Assembly: GCA_946902985.2 (NCBI GenBank)
Contig: OX336399.1
Span: 158,720,411-158,784,410, forward strand
Origin: Meconema thalassinum
Lineage: Eukaryota; Arthropoda; Insecta; Orthoptera; Tettigoniidae
Direction: 5' to 3'
Length of the DNA stretch: 64,000 nucleotides
Part shown: piece by piece, positions 24,601 to 35,429 of the stretch
Layout: the number at the start of each line of letters is the position of its first letter
Numbering within the stretch: the first letter of the stretch is position 1
Made by a program: the position numbers and the translations under genes
The notes under the pieces: model-generated
What the model was told of the DNA's origin: nothing
Database searches by the model: none
What the model saw: only the letters and a program-made list of their open reading frames with translations

Positions 24601-24967
24601 TGATAATAAGACTTGTGTCTCCAAAGACAATTGTTCAATGTGTTGGAAAATTTCTGTACATTGTGTAAATAGTAGTGTGTGCCGTCGCACTGGAATGATG
24701 TTACCTTGAGCATCTTTTTGCAGTCAATTTTAAAACTTAGAATAAAATGAGATAATTTTACATGTTGTGTTATGCCCAGTCAAATCTCCTTCTATCCTTA
24801 TTGTTGCATTGAGCCAAAAATCAGTAAAGCATTTTTTTTATTTGATGTCGCTTTTTTTGCGATTAGCTTTAACCCATCTGGCGCCCCGGGATATTTTGAC
24901 TCTCGTGCTGACTGATTCTTGGTAAAATGCATATGTGGTCGTGCGGACTCCGGTCTAAACGGGCACA
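21631..24967 (+). repeat. Gypsy-A LTR 3 (3' LTR)
   Basis: This 3337-bp copy ends GGGCACA and is followed directly by the ATAC duplication. It has private changes near its start (CTCCTTTCC at about 21730 and GTTTAGTG near 21779) but otherwise groups with LTR 2. Confidence 0.95.
21989..22026 (+). promoter_or_regulatory. Candidate LTR core promoter (LTR 3)
   Basis: TATAAAAG at 21989-21996 with a TCACTT initiator-like site keeps the LTR 1 spacing. Any transcript from it would run into flanking DNA to the right. Confidence 0.5.
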
Positions 24968-24971
24968 ATAC
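24968..24971. repeat. Target-site duplication, right (ATAC)
   Basis: This matches 3480-3483 and closes the tandem gypsy array. Confidence 0.85.
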
Positions 24972-26204
24972 GTCAGAGATTTGTTTAATTTGATGAGATA
25001 AAAATCGAGAACCATGATGTCTGGTTTAAAATCTGTACGACGCAAAACTGTTTTGAAATGAAGTTCGGAAATTATATATAAATATGAGTACAACGTTCTC
25101 GCTCTCAATTCTATTTGTCATGCTTATTCAAATGGAGACCTGGTTGTAGCATGAAAATATATACACATGTATTTTGAAGCTGTCGACGAGATCGTCGGAC
25201 CGTCTCTGGAAAAGCTAAGTCCTTAAATGTTTTGAAGTGTCAACATGCAAAAATATGTGTAACGTGAAGTTAGGTTAATATAAATTTGTCTACCAACTTT
25301 CAAGTGATAACCTGTCCCCCTTCTAGATTGGAGGTCGTTTATATTATGTTTGGTTATTCTGTTGGTACTTGTTCCTCCCTTTTATATATAAATTTGTTCT
25401 TAATATGGGAAGACATGTTAGATTCGCAATATTCTACTGCTCTGATAAATAATTGGAAGATTCTATACTTGAGTGGATAATTAATATTTTATTGAACCTA
25501 TGTCGTTCAGCTTGATCCATTACGGACATATAAGGTAATTTCTGGAAATTTAATTAAAGGGATGTCTGTTAATTTTCTTAATTTGGGTTATACCTTGTGG
25601 TATCATTAAGACATTATGTGATGTCACATTTGTTCAGGTTCCTCGCTCATATATTCACACATCTGTATTTAATATGTAATTTAATTTATTTAATTAATTT
25701 AATTTATTCATTGCCATTATCTAACTTGTAATGTTTTAGATCTTCAATAATATTGTTATGAAAATTTCCTTGTGTTTTATCTTGACACTAGATTTAGCAT
25801 GTGTAGTCTCTTGGAACTCATTAACCTTAGGTTATGGTCGAAAACCGCTTAGCACATTTCTTCATCAGTTGGTCATAGAAATGATTTTCTCTTTCAAACT
25901 TTTATCTGTACCGCCAGAAAACAAGCTAGATATTACAATCAATTCTGAAGAAAATTGGTGCATGTAAAAATGTAAAAACTCAAAAAACGAAAACACAATA
26001 ACCAGACAAATAAAACTTAACGAATTTTAACAGAAAAACAGTTTTTTTAAATTTTATTCAATACTGAAAATGTGCAAAATTGAATATATTATCAAATTAA
26101 CCAAAAAACGGAATATTTGGCGTTCCGTTAAAGATTAAAACGGAACGCGGCACAAAACAAGGAAAAACGGAATTTTTCCGGTCAAAACGGAACGTCTGGC
26201 AACC
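24972..26204. other. Unassigned DNA with a transposon-like end
   Basis: No gene is supported between 24972 and about 25970. The stretch at about 25975-26075 is a close direct copy of about 26563-26660 inside the hAT-type element, so it is probably part of a related transposon. The piece at 26105-26204 is rich in ACGGAA motifs and ends GGCAACCCTAC just before the mariner coding relic. Confidence 0.4.
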
Positions 26205-26478
26205 CTACGGTGCAGCCAGTTGATACCGAAAGGATGGCTGTTTGTGCGCAGCACCTGCAGCGTTTCAATGTTGAAGCCAACACGTTCCTGGAGTGCATTG
26301 TTGCAGGTGACGAAAGCTGGTGCTACCACTGGGAACCAGAATCGAAAGCGTTGACGATGCAGTGTGTCATCCATTGCCTCTTCGTCCCAACGAGTTCAAG
26401 AGCCAACCACCTGCTGGAAAGGTGATGCTCACCCTGTTCTATGGCTATCGGGGCCCATTGTTTATTGATTCCAAGGAA

Positions 26479-27192
26479 CAGGCGCGGATTCAAGGAGGGG
26501 GGGGGGGGTCACGGGGGTCATGACCCCTACCCCAACAGAGACCATTTTTTTTGCAAACTCAAAAAACGAAAACACAATAACCAGACAAATGAAACTTAAC
26601 GAATTTTAACAGAAAAAAAGTTTTTTTTAAAATTGTATTCAATACTGAAAATATCTTGATTGCAATTATTATGTTCTGTTACAACTGTACATATTTACAA
26701 CTTCATACCTGTTATATAAAAACGATTATTTATATAACAAAATCAACTCGTCTATTTTGTTTAGCAAACCTTGTGACTACCGAATCGATGTTTATAGTGA
26801 TGTCACGATGAATGTGCAGCAATGCACGGATAGGAATTTGGGGCTTTTTCCGCACCAAAAAATGTTGCCGACGCCCAAACTGCAGGCTTGGTTGGCAATT
26901 TAAACTGTGACCTTCTCCCTTTGTCGGTACCAACTCGACTTGCCGAAACTGTAACGTACCTTGATACTTTTGTCGAAGCTCGATGTAAAAGTCGCAAAAC
27001 ACGCCGTTGCAATTTGTACGAATATGTTTGGTGCGCTAAACGCATAAAATTCTATCCATGTAGCTTGCACAGAATTGGTCTGGTTTTGTACGTTTGGTTA
27101 TTTTGTGATTGCGTTGTTAGTGATACCATTTTTCTTAACAATTTCGATTCTGTGACCCCCCTCTCCAAAGCCAAACTCTAGACCCGCGCCTG
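26479..27192. mobile_element. Non-autonomous hAT-type element (714 bp) in mariner relic 1
   Basis: The ends are inverted: CAGGCGCGG at the left and CCGCGCCTG at the right, with G-rich and C-rich tracts just inside. The flanks carry a perfect 8-bp duplication, CCAAGGAA, at 26471-26478 and 27193-27200. An 8-bp duplication and CAGG...CCTG ends fit hAT. Open frames of about 90 codons occur inside on both strands, but I recognise no transposase in them. Confidence 0.85.
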
Positions 27193-27255
27193 CCAAGGAA
27201 CCTGGTGTCTCCATCACTGGGGAACGGTACTACGCAACACTGGAGAAATTGCGGC

Positions 27256-27904
27256 GTATAAATATCACTTCAAATACCTTAATTCTTCTATATCTATATG
27301 GTGCACAATATTAGGTTCAATGAATATTAACATTTTAGTGCTACGCTGTCTGTTAGGTAGTCAGCCCGAAGGCTGGTTGGATCCTCAAAAAGCACGCCGT
27401 TACGTTATGTGAGTAGATACCCACAAAAACCCAAGGCAGCGCTATTTTGAGGCGTTCTAGGCAAGACCAGGAGTGAGGTAGTTTGCCATTGCTTTCCCCA
27501 CTGAGTCAGAACAGTAGTCCTAACCCTACGAGTAGAACCTTTCACAGCATTCACAGGCACTGACTGTGCCCCGAATGCCATTACTAAGCACCACCCATAC
27601 CTCAGTAGCTTCCATATAATCACAACCATGAGTGAGACTGAGACATCGGTGAAAAGCCACCTTTTACTCTAGCCTGTGCCAACTGACAAATGCAAATGTA
27701 CTGTATTCATCAAGAGATGGCAAACAGGCCAAGTGCTTCGCTATTCAAATAATATTCTCTTTTAATGATTAATATTGGCTGATGAAGGGTACAAAAATAT
27801 ATATTAGTCCTCGAAACATGTACCGTACCATTTTATAATGACCACATAGTGATCATTTTCAATAAAGTATTGATTCAGGCGGAACCCTAGCCCTTTAAAA
27901 CGTT
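27256..27904. mobile_element. Unclassified insertion in mariner relic 1
   Basis: About 650 bp separate two consecutive mariner coding blocks. The sequence includes a piece beginning CAGCCCGAAGGCTGGTTGG near 27362, which looks like a dispersed repeat, and no coding region. Exact ends and a target duplication could not be fixed by eye. Confidence 0.5.
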
Positions 27905-28070
27905 ATCAATGAAGGTGAAACGTCCGGGAAAACTGCGACAAGGAGTGCTGCTGCTTCATGTTAACGCATGTCCCTTTACCGCAAAGGTCGTAACGCAGCA
28001 AGTAAGCCAATTCAAATAGGAGACACTCGAGCAACCTCCCTATAGTCCTGATCATTCCCCATGCGATTAT

Positions 28071-28272
28071 TTATTTATTTAATGAATATCAATTACAGTA
28101 AATGGAACCATATTACGCATAGTACATTAGGGTTGTAGTTTGTTACAAAATGAAAAATTAATTACATCATAAATTATGATATTAATTTTTGAAAAAATAA
28201 GATGTATAAAAGCTTAGCTTATAACAACATTTTTTCGTGAATATGTGATAAAGTGGTTTTGAAAATTTCAAG
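28071..28272 (-). mobile_element. Short retroposon fragment with 16-bp TSD
   Basis: The 202-bp segment interrupts the mariner frame between identical 16-bp copies of TTCCCCATGCGATTAT at 28055-28070 and 28273-28288. Read on the minus strand it ends in an ATTAAATAAATAA-like tail. A long duplication with a simple A/T tail points to a LINE-mobilised, 5'-truncated retroposon; the family is unknown. Confidence 0.75.
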
Positions 28273-28551
28273 TTCCCCATGCGATTATCACGTCTTCGGT
28301 CCCTTAAAAAAAGACCTTGACGGTTTGACGATTCCTGTCGGACGAGGATGTGCAGCAGGTGATACGGACTTTTTCTTGCAGCATGACATGATTTTTCTAC
28401 CACACAGCGATCTTCAACCTGGTGCGTCGATGGGGTGAGAGCCTCTATGCAAACCGATGCTGGACTCGACGGCCATCAAACGGAAACCTTTTGACCAGCC
28501 CTTATAATTAATTTTACAAGTGAATTGAAGCTATATGTGAACACTGGAGAA

Positions 28552-28925
28552 AAAGCTTGCCACGGTGGGTGAGTGGTTATCGTGTCGGTCTACTAACCCC
28601 AAGCTTTCAGGTTCGCTCCTGGCCGTGGTAAGTGATTTTCGAAAGGCGGCAAAAATTACGACACGCATGTCATACGATTTTGGCATGTCAAAGAACCCAT
28701 TTGAATTCAGTAGGCCGTGTTTATAATGGCAAAATTAATCTCGGGATTTTCCACCAACAAAAAGTTCCTCACTTCTCTACTAGAAAGCGCTCTAGTGTTC
28801 AAGGAGCTTAGATATCTAACCTCCTTGACTTTCATAGTGCTTCAAGGAACAACGAAATTCGACATGCAAGCTACCCTCTGGGTGTCAAATAACAAAGCTT
28901 GCACCCGGCACCCGAGGCCATACGA

Positions 28926-28985
<60 letters not shown>
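28552..28985 (+). mobile_element. tRNA-derived SINE (family 3) with (ATT)n tail
   Basis: The head has box A (TGGGTGAGTGG, about 28566) and box B (GGTTCGCTCC, about 28611). The element ends in an (ATT)n run of about 55 bases. It is flanked by a 9-bp duplication, ACTGGAGAA, at 28543-28551 and 28986-28994, within mariner coding sequence. The duplication, tail and pol III boxes together make this a well-supported SINE. Confidence 0.85.
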
Positions 28986-28986
<1 letters not shown>

Positions 28987-29208
28987 CTGGAGAATTTACG
29001 GCGTGTAATTAAGGTGAAACGTCCTGGAAAACTGTGACAAGGGGTGCTGCTGTTTCATGATAACGCATGTCCCTTTACCGCAAAGGTGTTAACGCAGAAG
29101 ATACACCAACTCAAACCGGAGACAATCGAGCATCCGCCGTATAGTCTTGATCTATCCCCATGCGATTACCACTCCTTCGGTCCCTTAGAAAAGGTCTTGA
29201 AGGGATGA

Positions 29209-29389
29209 CAGACCAGGAGAAGGAGCGGGCACCCCCGCCGAAGCAACAGCTACAGACGACTTCCAGTTGGAGGAGCAAGACGACGAAGAAGAATGGTGGT
29301 ACGACCCGCAGTATCCGAGGCGTCCACCCATCCTCATCCGGACTCCGGCCGAAGACCCGACGGACGCAGAGTTCCCACCCGCTTGATCT
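29209..29389 (+). other. GC-rich segment with an open acidic frame
   Basis: This 180-bp segment is clearly more GC-rich than its surroundings and has no in-frame stop in one forward frame for about 59 codons. That frame reads as an acidic, Pro-rich peptide including the run QLEEQDDEEEWWYDPQY. It sits between two overlapping mariner pieces. It could be a captured exon or retroelement coding fragment; I do not recognise it. Confidence 0.4.
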
Positions 29390-29500
29390 CTCCCCATGCG
29401 ATTATCACTCCTTCGGTTCCTTAGAAAAGGTCTTGAAGGGACGACGACTCCTGTCGGACGAGGATGTGCAGCAGGCGGTTACAGTTAAGGAAGGACTTAT

Positions 29501-29837
29501 CTAAATTGAGAAAGCCATTGCGAAAACTATAAAGAGAAAGCAGTACACTAGGAAGGAAATTCTGTCAATGGCTGTGGCCAGTAAGATCCAGTCGTGTTGT
29601 GTAATGACAGCGATCATCTGACTGTCATCATTGATGTTTCCCACATGTTCCTCGAACTGGTCTTGCCGAAGATCTTCTGATTGTGATGTCATCAAACCAT
29701 GATCTAACCTTGGTGTCTGGAAATAAAAACGAACACATATATTGGAATATAATAGAATAAAATACTCTATGTTCCAAATCCCGGATAGCCAGAGATTAGG
29801 GCGGGAGTATTATTAATACAATTGATTACACAAGTCA
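29501..29837. other. Unassigned DNA
   Basis: I see no gene or repeat end here. The mariner similarity stops before about 29510. Confidence 0.4.
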
Positions 29838-29845
29838 ACAAACAA

Positions 29846-30527
29846 CAGGGGCGTATATACATTGGGGGGGAGGGGGGGGCTGGCTATCCTGGAAAATTGT
29901 GAGTATTCTCAGGGGATTGTCACCGCAAAATACCCAGAAATATCAACCAATATCTTAGAGCATATAACTTTATGTAATTATTTTAGATAAGATTCAAAGT
30001 GTATATAGCCTACAATTACTGGCAATACAAAAAAAAGTTGTAAAATACAACACAACACACAAATAAAATTTTATACTTAATGAATTTTCTATTATGATCT
30101 ATGGGGTATGAATGGCAAATATCTAAATATTTGTCAATTTACTAAGCAGAAAGGTAAAAAGTTTTTTTTACAAGTTGATAATTTATTTCTCAAAAGTAGG
30201 TACCGTACTGTGGAATTCACAGTTTTGCCTCACAAGGCTGAGTGTACCCCGTTTCAGCCCTCAGTCTAGAATTAAAATTTCTTGGCAGAGCCGCGAATCG
30301 AATTTGGACTTCCGGGGTGGCAGCCAAGAATGCTAGCCACTACACCACGAGTTAGTCTAATTTCAATCTTAATATTGTTTATAACTCAGCCAATAAGTTA
30401 AGATTAGGGTACAACCAAATTTACCATTATTTTATGCTCTTACCAAAACAAAACGTTCTTAATTTTTAATGGCTTTTTTTTCGGGGAGGCTGGAGCCCCC
30501 TCAGCACCCCTCTTATATACGCCCCTG
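29846..30527. mobile_element. Non-autonomous hAT-type element (682 bp)
   Basis: The ends are inverted: CAGGGGCGTATATA at the left and TATATACGCCCCTG at the right, followed inwards by G-rich and C-rich tracts. The 8-bp duplication ACAAACAA is perfect at 29838-29845 and 30528-30535. No transposase frame is present. A SINE lies inside it. Confidence 0.9.
30213..30352 (-). mobile_element. tRNA-derived SINE (family 1) fragment
   Basis: On the minus strand it begins at the box A region (TGGTGTAGTGGCTAGCAT) and has a box-B-like ATTCGATTCGC. It then follows the family 1 body (AACGGGGTACACTCAGCC) also seen near 668 and 45600. It is short and lies within the hAT-type element. Confidence 0.7.
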
Positions 30528-30535
30528 ACAAACAA

Positions 30536-30928
30536 TACATTTTGGGTTGAGTCTATTATTTAATGCATATATTCTGACTGTCTACTGAACCCATGTGCCA
30601 TAGGGTCCAAGGAGGTCGAATCCATGTATTTGGGGAAGAAATGAAAGAAACGTACAGTTTCTACTGTAACTTAGAGAAAGATCAAGCTAGGATGCTAGCC
30701 TAACGTTGTGCAAGAGGCGTGGACCAGGTGTTCGAGAGATGAGATCACCCCTCTTGACATTCAGAAGGGAGCTAGTCATGAGTATTAATAACCGAGTGGA
30801 AAATTCCCACTGTTAGACAAGGAAGCCTGACTCGGAAATCGAGCTTAGCTTGCTGAAAAACGACAACACCGCCTATGCGCCAGAAGAAGAATAATTAAAT
30901 TTAACCCGTTTACGAGTATAAAAATAAG
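30536..30928. other. Unassigned DNA
   Basis: No coding or repeat feature was recognised. Confidence 0.4.
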
Positions 30929-31052
30929 TAAACGCTGGAGCATCAACAGTATATGCAGTTCCGAACAGCCCGAGGGGGCGTAAGGCTACATCACATGCAG
31001 TATTAGTCCGTCCAGGGGGGCGTGACGCTGGAGCATCAACAGTCAATGCAGT
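30929..31052. repeat. GGGGGCGT tandem repeat, block 1
   Basis: A little more than one 93-bp unit, including CAGCCCGAGGGGGCGTAAGG and a second GGGGGGCGTGACG half-unit. It is the same repeat as at 31398-31760, separated from it by about 340 bp. Confidence 0.75.
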
Positions 31053-31397
31053 CAGATTTTTGTGTAAAGAAAAACCCTTTAATAATTGCACAGGAGAAAA
31101 CTGCAAACGCAAGTAGACGTCATCGGGGATTTACCAAGGCCTGTAGAGAGGGGAGAATGCAAAAGAACAGCAACACCCACACAGTTGAGGACGAGAAATT
31201 AATTAATATCTCCGAATTGCACGATCGATTCTTATGCGCAATGAGATTATTTGACATTGAGAAGACGAACTTTCGGAAGGTATAATTTTTATAATTGTGC
31301 AACCATTATTTTAAAAGTTGGCCACGGAAAGGGCTAGAGTCTTATCTTTTTGTAGCGAAATAGTATAAAGCTCCTGGCATCACCAAGCCAAACATGC
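31053..31397. other. Non-repeat spacer inside the tandem repeat
   Basis: About 345 bp of different sequence interrupt the GGGGGCGT array. An open frame of 87 codons overlaps it but has no recognisable motif. Confidence 0.4.
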
Positions 31398-31760
31398 AGT
31401 TTCGAACAGCCCGAGGGGGCGTAAGGCTACATCACATGCAGTATTAGTCCGTCCAGGGGGACGCGACGCTGGAGCATCAACAGTATATGCAGTTCCGAAC
31501 AGCCCGAGGGGGCGTAAGGCTACATCACATGCAGTATTAGTCCGTCCAGGGGGGCGTGACGCTGGAGCATCAACAGTCAATGCAGTCATTCCGACAGCCC
31601 GTGAGGGGGCGTAAGGCTACATCACAGCACATGCAGTTATTCTGACAACCCGTGAGGGGGTGTTACTACGCATCAGTACAAGCAGTTCCAAACAGCCCGA
31701 GGGGGGCGTTGCTACGCATCAGTATTCATACAGCCGTGTGGGGCGTCACTCTGCGTCACA
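31398..31760. repeat. GGGGGCGT tandem repeat, block 2
   Basis: CAGCCCG-type motifs start at 31407, 31500, 31595, 31646, 31693 and 31731. The spacing falls from about 93 bp to 51, 47 and 38. The array is thus a dimer-type repeat at the left that decays to single, more divergent monomers of about 38-51 bp at the right, each with a GGGG(G)CGT core. Confidence 0.8.
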
Positions 31761-34700
31761 TCGAAGACAGTTTACCAGTACTCCTTGAGGGGAGAAACGC
31801 TGTATTACACCGCAGAATTAATATCCGATAGCCATAGGCGTCGCAGTATTAACAACTTGCTTGCCTCCATAGGGAGTTGTAAAGAAGAAATATTAAAGTA
31901 TCGCCGTGTTGAAAAAATAGGAAAATCCTAGTTACAGGATTTAGGTCCGACAGTACACAAGTTTACAGTGAAAAGTTCGTAAAATATAGTCAGAGCAGGC
32001 TGCGAACGTTGGACTTAAGGCGATAGGTCTTTAAATAAACGACCGAATATATCATAACGTACGGAAGTACCGTAATAGGAAGATAAACAGTTATCTAAAT
32101 TAAAGAACCCAACTAGGGAAAACAGAGTAAGGTTCGCAACGTAGCTCAGAAAAGTAGGAGTGCTAGAACCGATTAAATAAAGAAGAACGGAGACTATAGA
32201 CATTATCTCCAGAAAGCAGACGAACTATTCTAAAGCACTAGACTTGAGAAGTACTAGCTGCTATAAAATAAATCCATCGATCATCGATAGATTATCGAGG
32301 GGACCTCGATCTGAACAGACTTTCACTAGGATCGATAAACTAGATCTAAAAGGGGAAGCCGTTCAAGCTAGAGAAATAGCCGGTCATCCAGAATAGGATT
32401 CGAAGAATTAGGATTCCAGGGAAAAGTAGATGTTTCGAGACTTTCGTATTCTGCAGGATAGGAAGCCGACATTGAATAAATTTCACCCTTGGAAACGGGA
32501 GATTAAGAAGTCACGTGTGATAGGCTAAGAAAATACGGCCTAGTGATCGAAAGTTGTGAAGTGTAAATCGATCAAGATTGTGTGTAAAAATAATATTTTT
32601 AGTGTTTATTGTGTGTTCTAAAGGGAATACACCAGTGTATTAAAAATGTCGTCAATGTTTAGTGTATTAAATATGTGTCAAGAAGTGTTTATACATAAGA
32701 TGAATTTCTATAACATGGAGTAAATTTTAAAGTGGGCCAAAATGAAACACCGCACAAGGATAAAGGTCATGAGACGATCTTAATAACATGTGAGTAATGA
32801 ATTTCATTATATTTTGGTGTCAGGGAATGATTGTGTACAAATCCACCGGAGTTTTTGAGTAAAAGGGATGTGTTTAAATAAATAAATACTGAATAAACAA
32901 GAACGCGATCTGAACAAAAATAGAAATTTGAGAAACTATAAATAATTATGTAAAGAATAAATCCAGTAGAGGAAATATATAAAATGTTAATGTATTTGAC
33001 GAATGTCATAAGAGCAAGCGAAAATTTAATAATTATCATGAAAGATATTTAAATAAAAGTAAATTTGAAATATGAAAGAAATAGCTTTTGAGCTTGTGTA
33101 AAGAATAAAGATATGAAATGATAATAATAATAACCAAGTAAGGAAATATTAAATAAAGATCAAATTAATGGATGTGAACATAAGAGCGTTAGAGCCTTAA
33201 TAAAAAGTATAGACATGATGTTTAAAAGCATGTTCTTGGAATAGAGAAAGTTATGGTCAAAGGAAAAGAATAATATAAAAATGGAAATGTGTATCAATTG
33301 TTAATATGATATTATCAGTTCTTTGGATGACGCTAGGCTTAAAAAATGCATAGCGCAAAAGGAGCGCAATTAAAGTAAAATCTCACGCTAGGAACGCGTA
33401 AAAGTTAATGTACGTGGTAAATTACTTATGAGAGGTAGTTGATTGTAGCGAATTGAGAATTGGTATAAGTCCTCTAGTTGTGACGTAGTATCACGAGGCA
33501 TTGTGTATGTTATTGAAAGGGAGCAAATGTATGGTATTGAGCGTAGGTCTTATAGCTATAGGCTGACCCTAAATCGCATTTTGTATAGTCCTCTATATGG
33601 GAAAGGTTCCCGAGGCATGTGAAGAGATTCGAACTCAGAATCCTCTTATTTTGAAAGCCCCTTTATTATTCGTCGTTAATTACTCTTCAACAATCAATGA
33701 GGACCTTTCATAATTAATAAACGCCAAGATTACGAATGTGGTTTATGAGCCCAATAATATTGTTGTATGTACACGAAGAGTATAATGCCAGGTCTCCAAA
33801 GAACTTAGAATGAAAGGTTTGTGTTTTTAAAGCATTTAAAGAGAGCTCTAGCCTGGGCTAGACGGGAGGGATCCCGCATAGTCATAAATAACTCTCAAGT
33901 TTCACGGCCGGACCCTTGGTGTAGGAGGGTGTCTGGAGGCCGTCTTGTAAGGAGTAATGAATACACCAGGAGTGTTTAAAGTTGTTAACGGCCCGGGCGT
34001 TGAACCGAGGTCCTTGTAGATTGATATTTCCGCTTGCCTGTTCAGATCTTAGTTTTTTTTATGTGATAATGGTCTTATAAGACGTAAGAAATAAATAACA
34101 ATCCCTATTGTAATGTTGTATGGAAGTAGGATTCCACGAGTAAATTGAAGGCAACTAGGTTTCGGGAGTAACCATAGTTTTTTGACTGTGTCAAGTATCT
34201 TCATACTCTGGAGTACACAAGTAATTTCCTGATTACCTTAATGTATTTGTAATACTAGAGAGGGATGATAACATCTGAAAATATGTGAAAATGCCCAAAT
34301 ATTGAGTTAGAAAATTAACATGTAATTTTAAATGTAATTATACATTTGTTTGATGATTAAGAAATATAAAAAGTAGTATTTGAGGTGTACAAAGAGTGAC
34401 ACCATTATTATAGAAAGCATTGAGCCAAAAGAGCCCGGAGTTATATGAAACTCACAGTTGATGCTTTATGGAAGTAAAAATAATTAGGAATTGTTGGTTT
34501 ATATGGAAACCAGAGGTTTTAATACAATATTTGTTTTATTATTATATTATTCCTTGTTCATTTGGAACAAGTAGATGATTATGGGTCAGTAATTTAATTG
34601 TTTAATTGTTTGTAGCGCCATAATTTTGATTAATTAAATGTGTTAAAATAGGAGTTGATTTTGTTGTTATTTTTGCAAGTGTATCCTCTAATTAATCCAA

Positions 34701-34795
34701 AATATGTGAGTCACAGAGTGGGGGAACTTACCGCTGCCCCGAAAATTCCGAATTGAGCTACGCTGGTATACTGTGATTGGCATATTTCTTGCTAA
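31761..34795. other. Long A-rich non-coding stretch
   Basis: No gene is supported across about 3 kb. The plus strand is A-rich with many AATAAA-like and GTGTATTAAA-like strings and looks like retroelement untranslated sequence or a long LTR. I could not find a matching partner or paired ends, so the identity is open. Confidence 0.4.
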
Positions 34796-35329
34796 AAGGG
34801 CACACTACATCGAATAGTAACCAAGAACTCCATTTATAATAAATTAACAAGATTTGGTGATTTAGACAAATTAGAGAAGACTGAAAGACGAATTCTGAGA
34901 AAAATACTGGGAGCTAAACGAAATAACATCGCAAAATATAGGTTACGACCAAATAGAGAGTTATATTTGAAATGTGAAAAATTAACTGATGCAATGAGAA
35001 AGAGAAGATTACAGTTTTTTGGGCACATCTATAGAATGGAAAATAGTAGACTAACTAAACAGATCTTCAACTTACTGACTAGTTACAGATCCAAACCCAC
35101 ATGGTTCATTGAAATTGAAAAAGATTTGACAAACGCCAAAATTCATACAGACACAATAGCAAACAGATCACTATTCAGAGGAGCTATTCAAGAGGCAAAA
35201 TTTCAGGAAAGGAAGAAACAACCAACGTGCAGAAAGTGGACTCAGGAGGAGAAAGATCGTCACTCTAGAAGGATGAAAGAAATTTGGAAACAACGGAAAT
35301 TGAATACAATGGACAATAGCCAACGTTGA
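34796..35329 (+). pseudogene. LINE ORF2 C-terminal fragment (RTE-like)
   Basis: A continuous frame of about 177 codons ends at TGA 35327-35329. It contains ERRILRKILGAKR and RRLQFFGHIYRMENSRLTKQ, typical of the C-terminal region after reverse transcriptase in RTE-type and related LINEs. It is basic and is followed by a very short 3' region ending in a GAAGAAGAAGG-type tail near 35372. The RT and endonuclease domains are absent, so this is a 5'-truncated copy. The clade is inferred from the motif alone. Confidence 0.75.
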
Positions 35330-35429
35330 TTCATCGCACCCTCCAAATGGGTTATTCGAAGGAAGAAGAAGGAATCAGTTTACTTTTGTACTTTTTGCAC
35401 TGATAAATAACGTTGCATATAAAAATTAG

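Larger units (their letters stand above)
3484..24967 (+). mobile_element. Tandem gypsy LTR retrotransposon array (gypsy-A)
   Basis: Three LTRs alternate with two internal regions (5737 and 5740 bp), giving repeat periods of 9070 and 9077 bp. LTRs begin TGTGCCC and end GGGCACA, a perfect 7-bp inverted terminus. Gene order gag, protease, RT, RNase H, integrase identifies Ty3/gypsy; no env frame follows integrase. Both internal copies share frame changes inside gag, inside protease and between RNase H and integrase, and each has its own extra stops. The likely origin is unequal recombination between LTRs of an already defective insertion. An assembly error is the alternative. Confidence 0.95.
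26205..28500 (+). pseudogene. Mariner transposase relic 1, split by three insertions
   Basis: Four blocks in the correct order encode a Tc1/mariner transposase: 26205-26478, 27201-27255, about 27905-28070 and 28275-28500. The first has the GDESW motif with the first catalytic Asp. The second reads GERYYATLEKLRR. The third has KVKRPGKLRQGV followed by LLLHVNACPF. The fourth has SPCDYHVF with the third catalytic Asp. In block three the expected HDN is HVN, so the second catalytic Asp is lost. Frameshifts occur in several blocks. The N-terminal DNA-binding half is missing. The blocks are separated by a hAT-type element, a segment of about 650 bp and a 202-bp retroposon. Confidence 0.85.
28525..29500 (+). 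pseudogene. Mariner transposase relic 2, rearranged
   Basis: C-terminal mariner blocks follow relic 1 directly. There is a short piece ending ACTGGAGAA at 28551, then 28995-29208 with KVKRPGKL, a catalytic HDNACPF and SPCDYHSF, then 29388-29500 repeating SPCDYHSF and continuing with LSDEDVQQAV. The second catalytic Asp is kept here, unlike in relic 1. The SPCDYH block occurs twice because a GC-rich 180-bp segment separates two overlapping mariner pieces. In-frame stops are present. Confidence 0.75.

Noticed and set aside
26730..27002. A 90-codon minus-strand frame inside the hAT-type element as transposase
   Set aside because: Too short, overlapped by other frames, and no catalytic or dimerisation motif could be identified.
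31398..31760. CRISPR-like array
   Set aside because: The repeats are tandem with irregular, decaying spacing and no unique spacers, in a eukaryotic genome.
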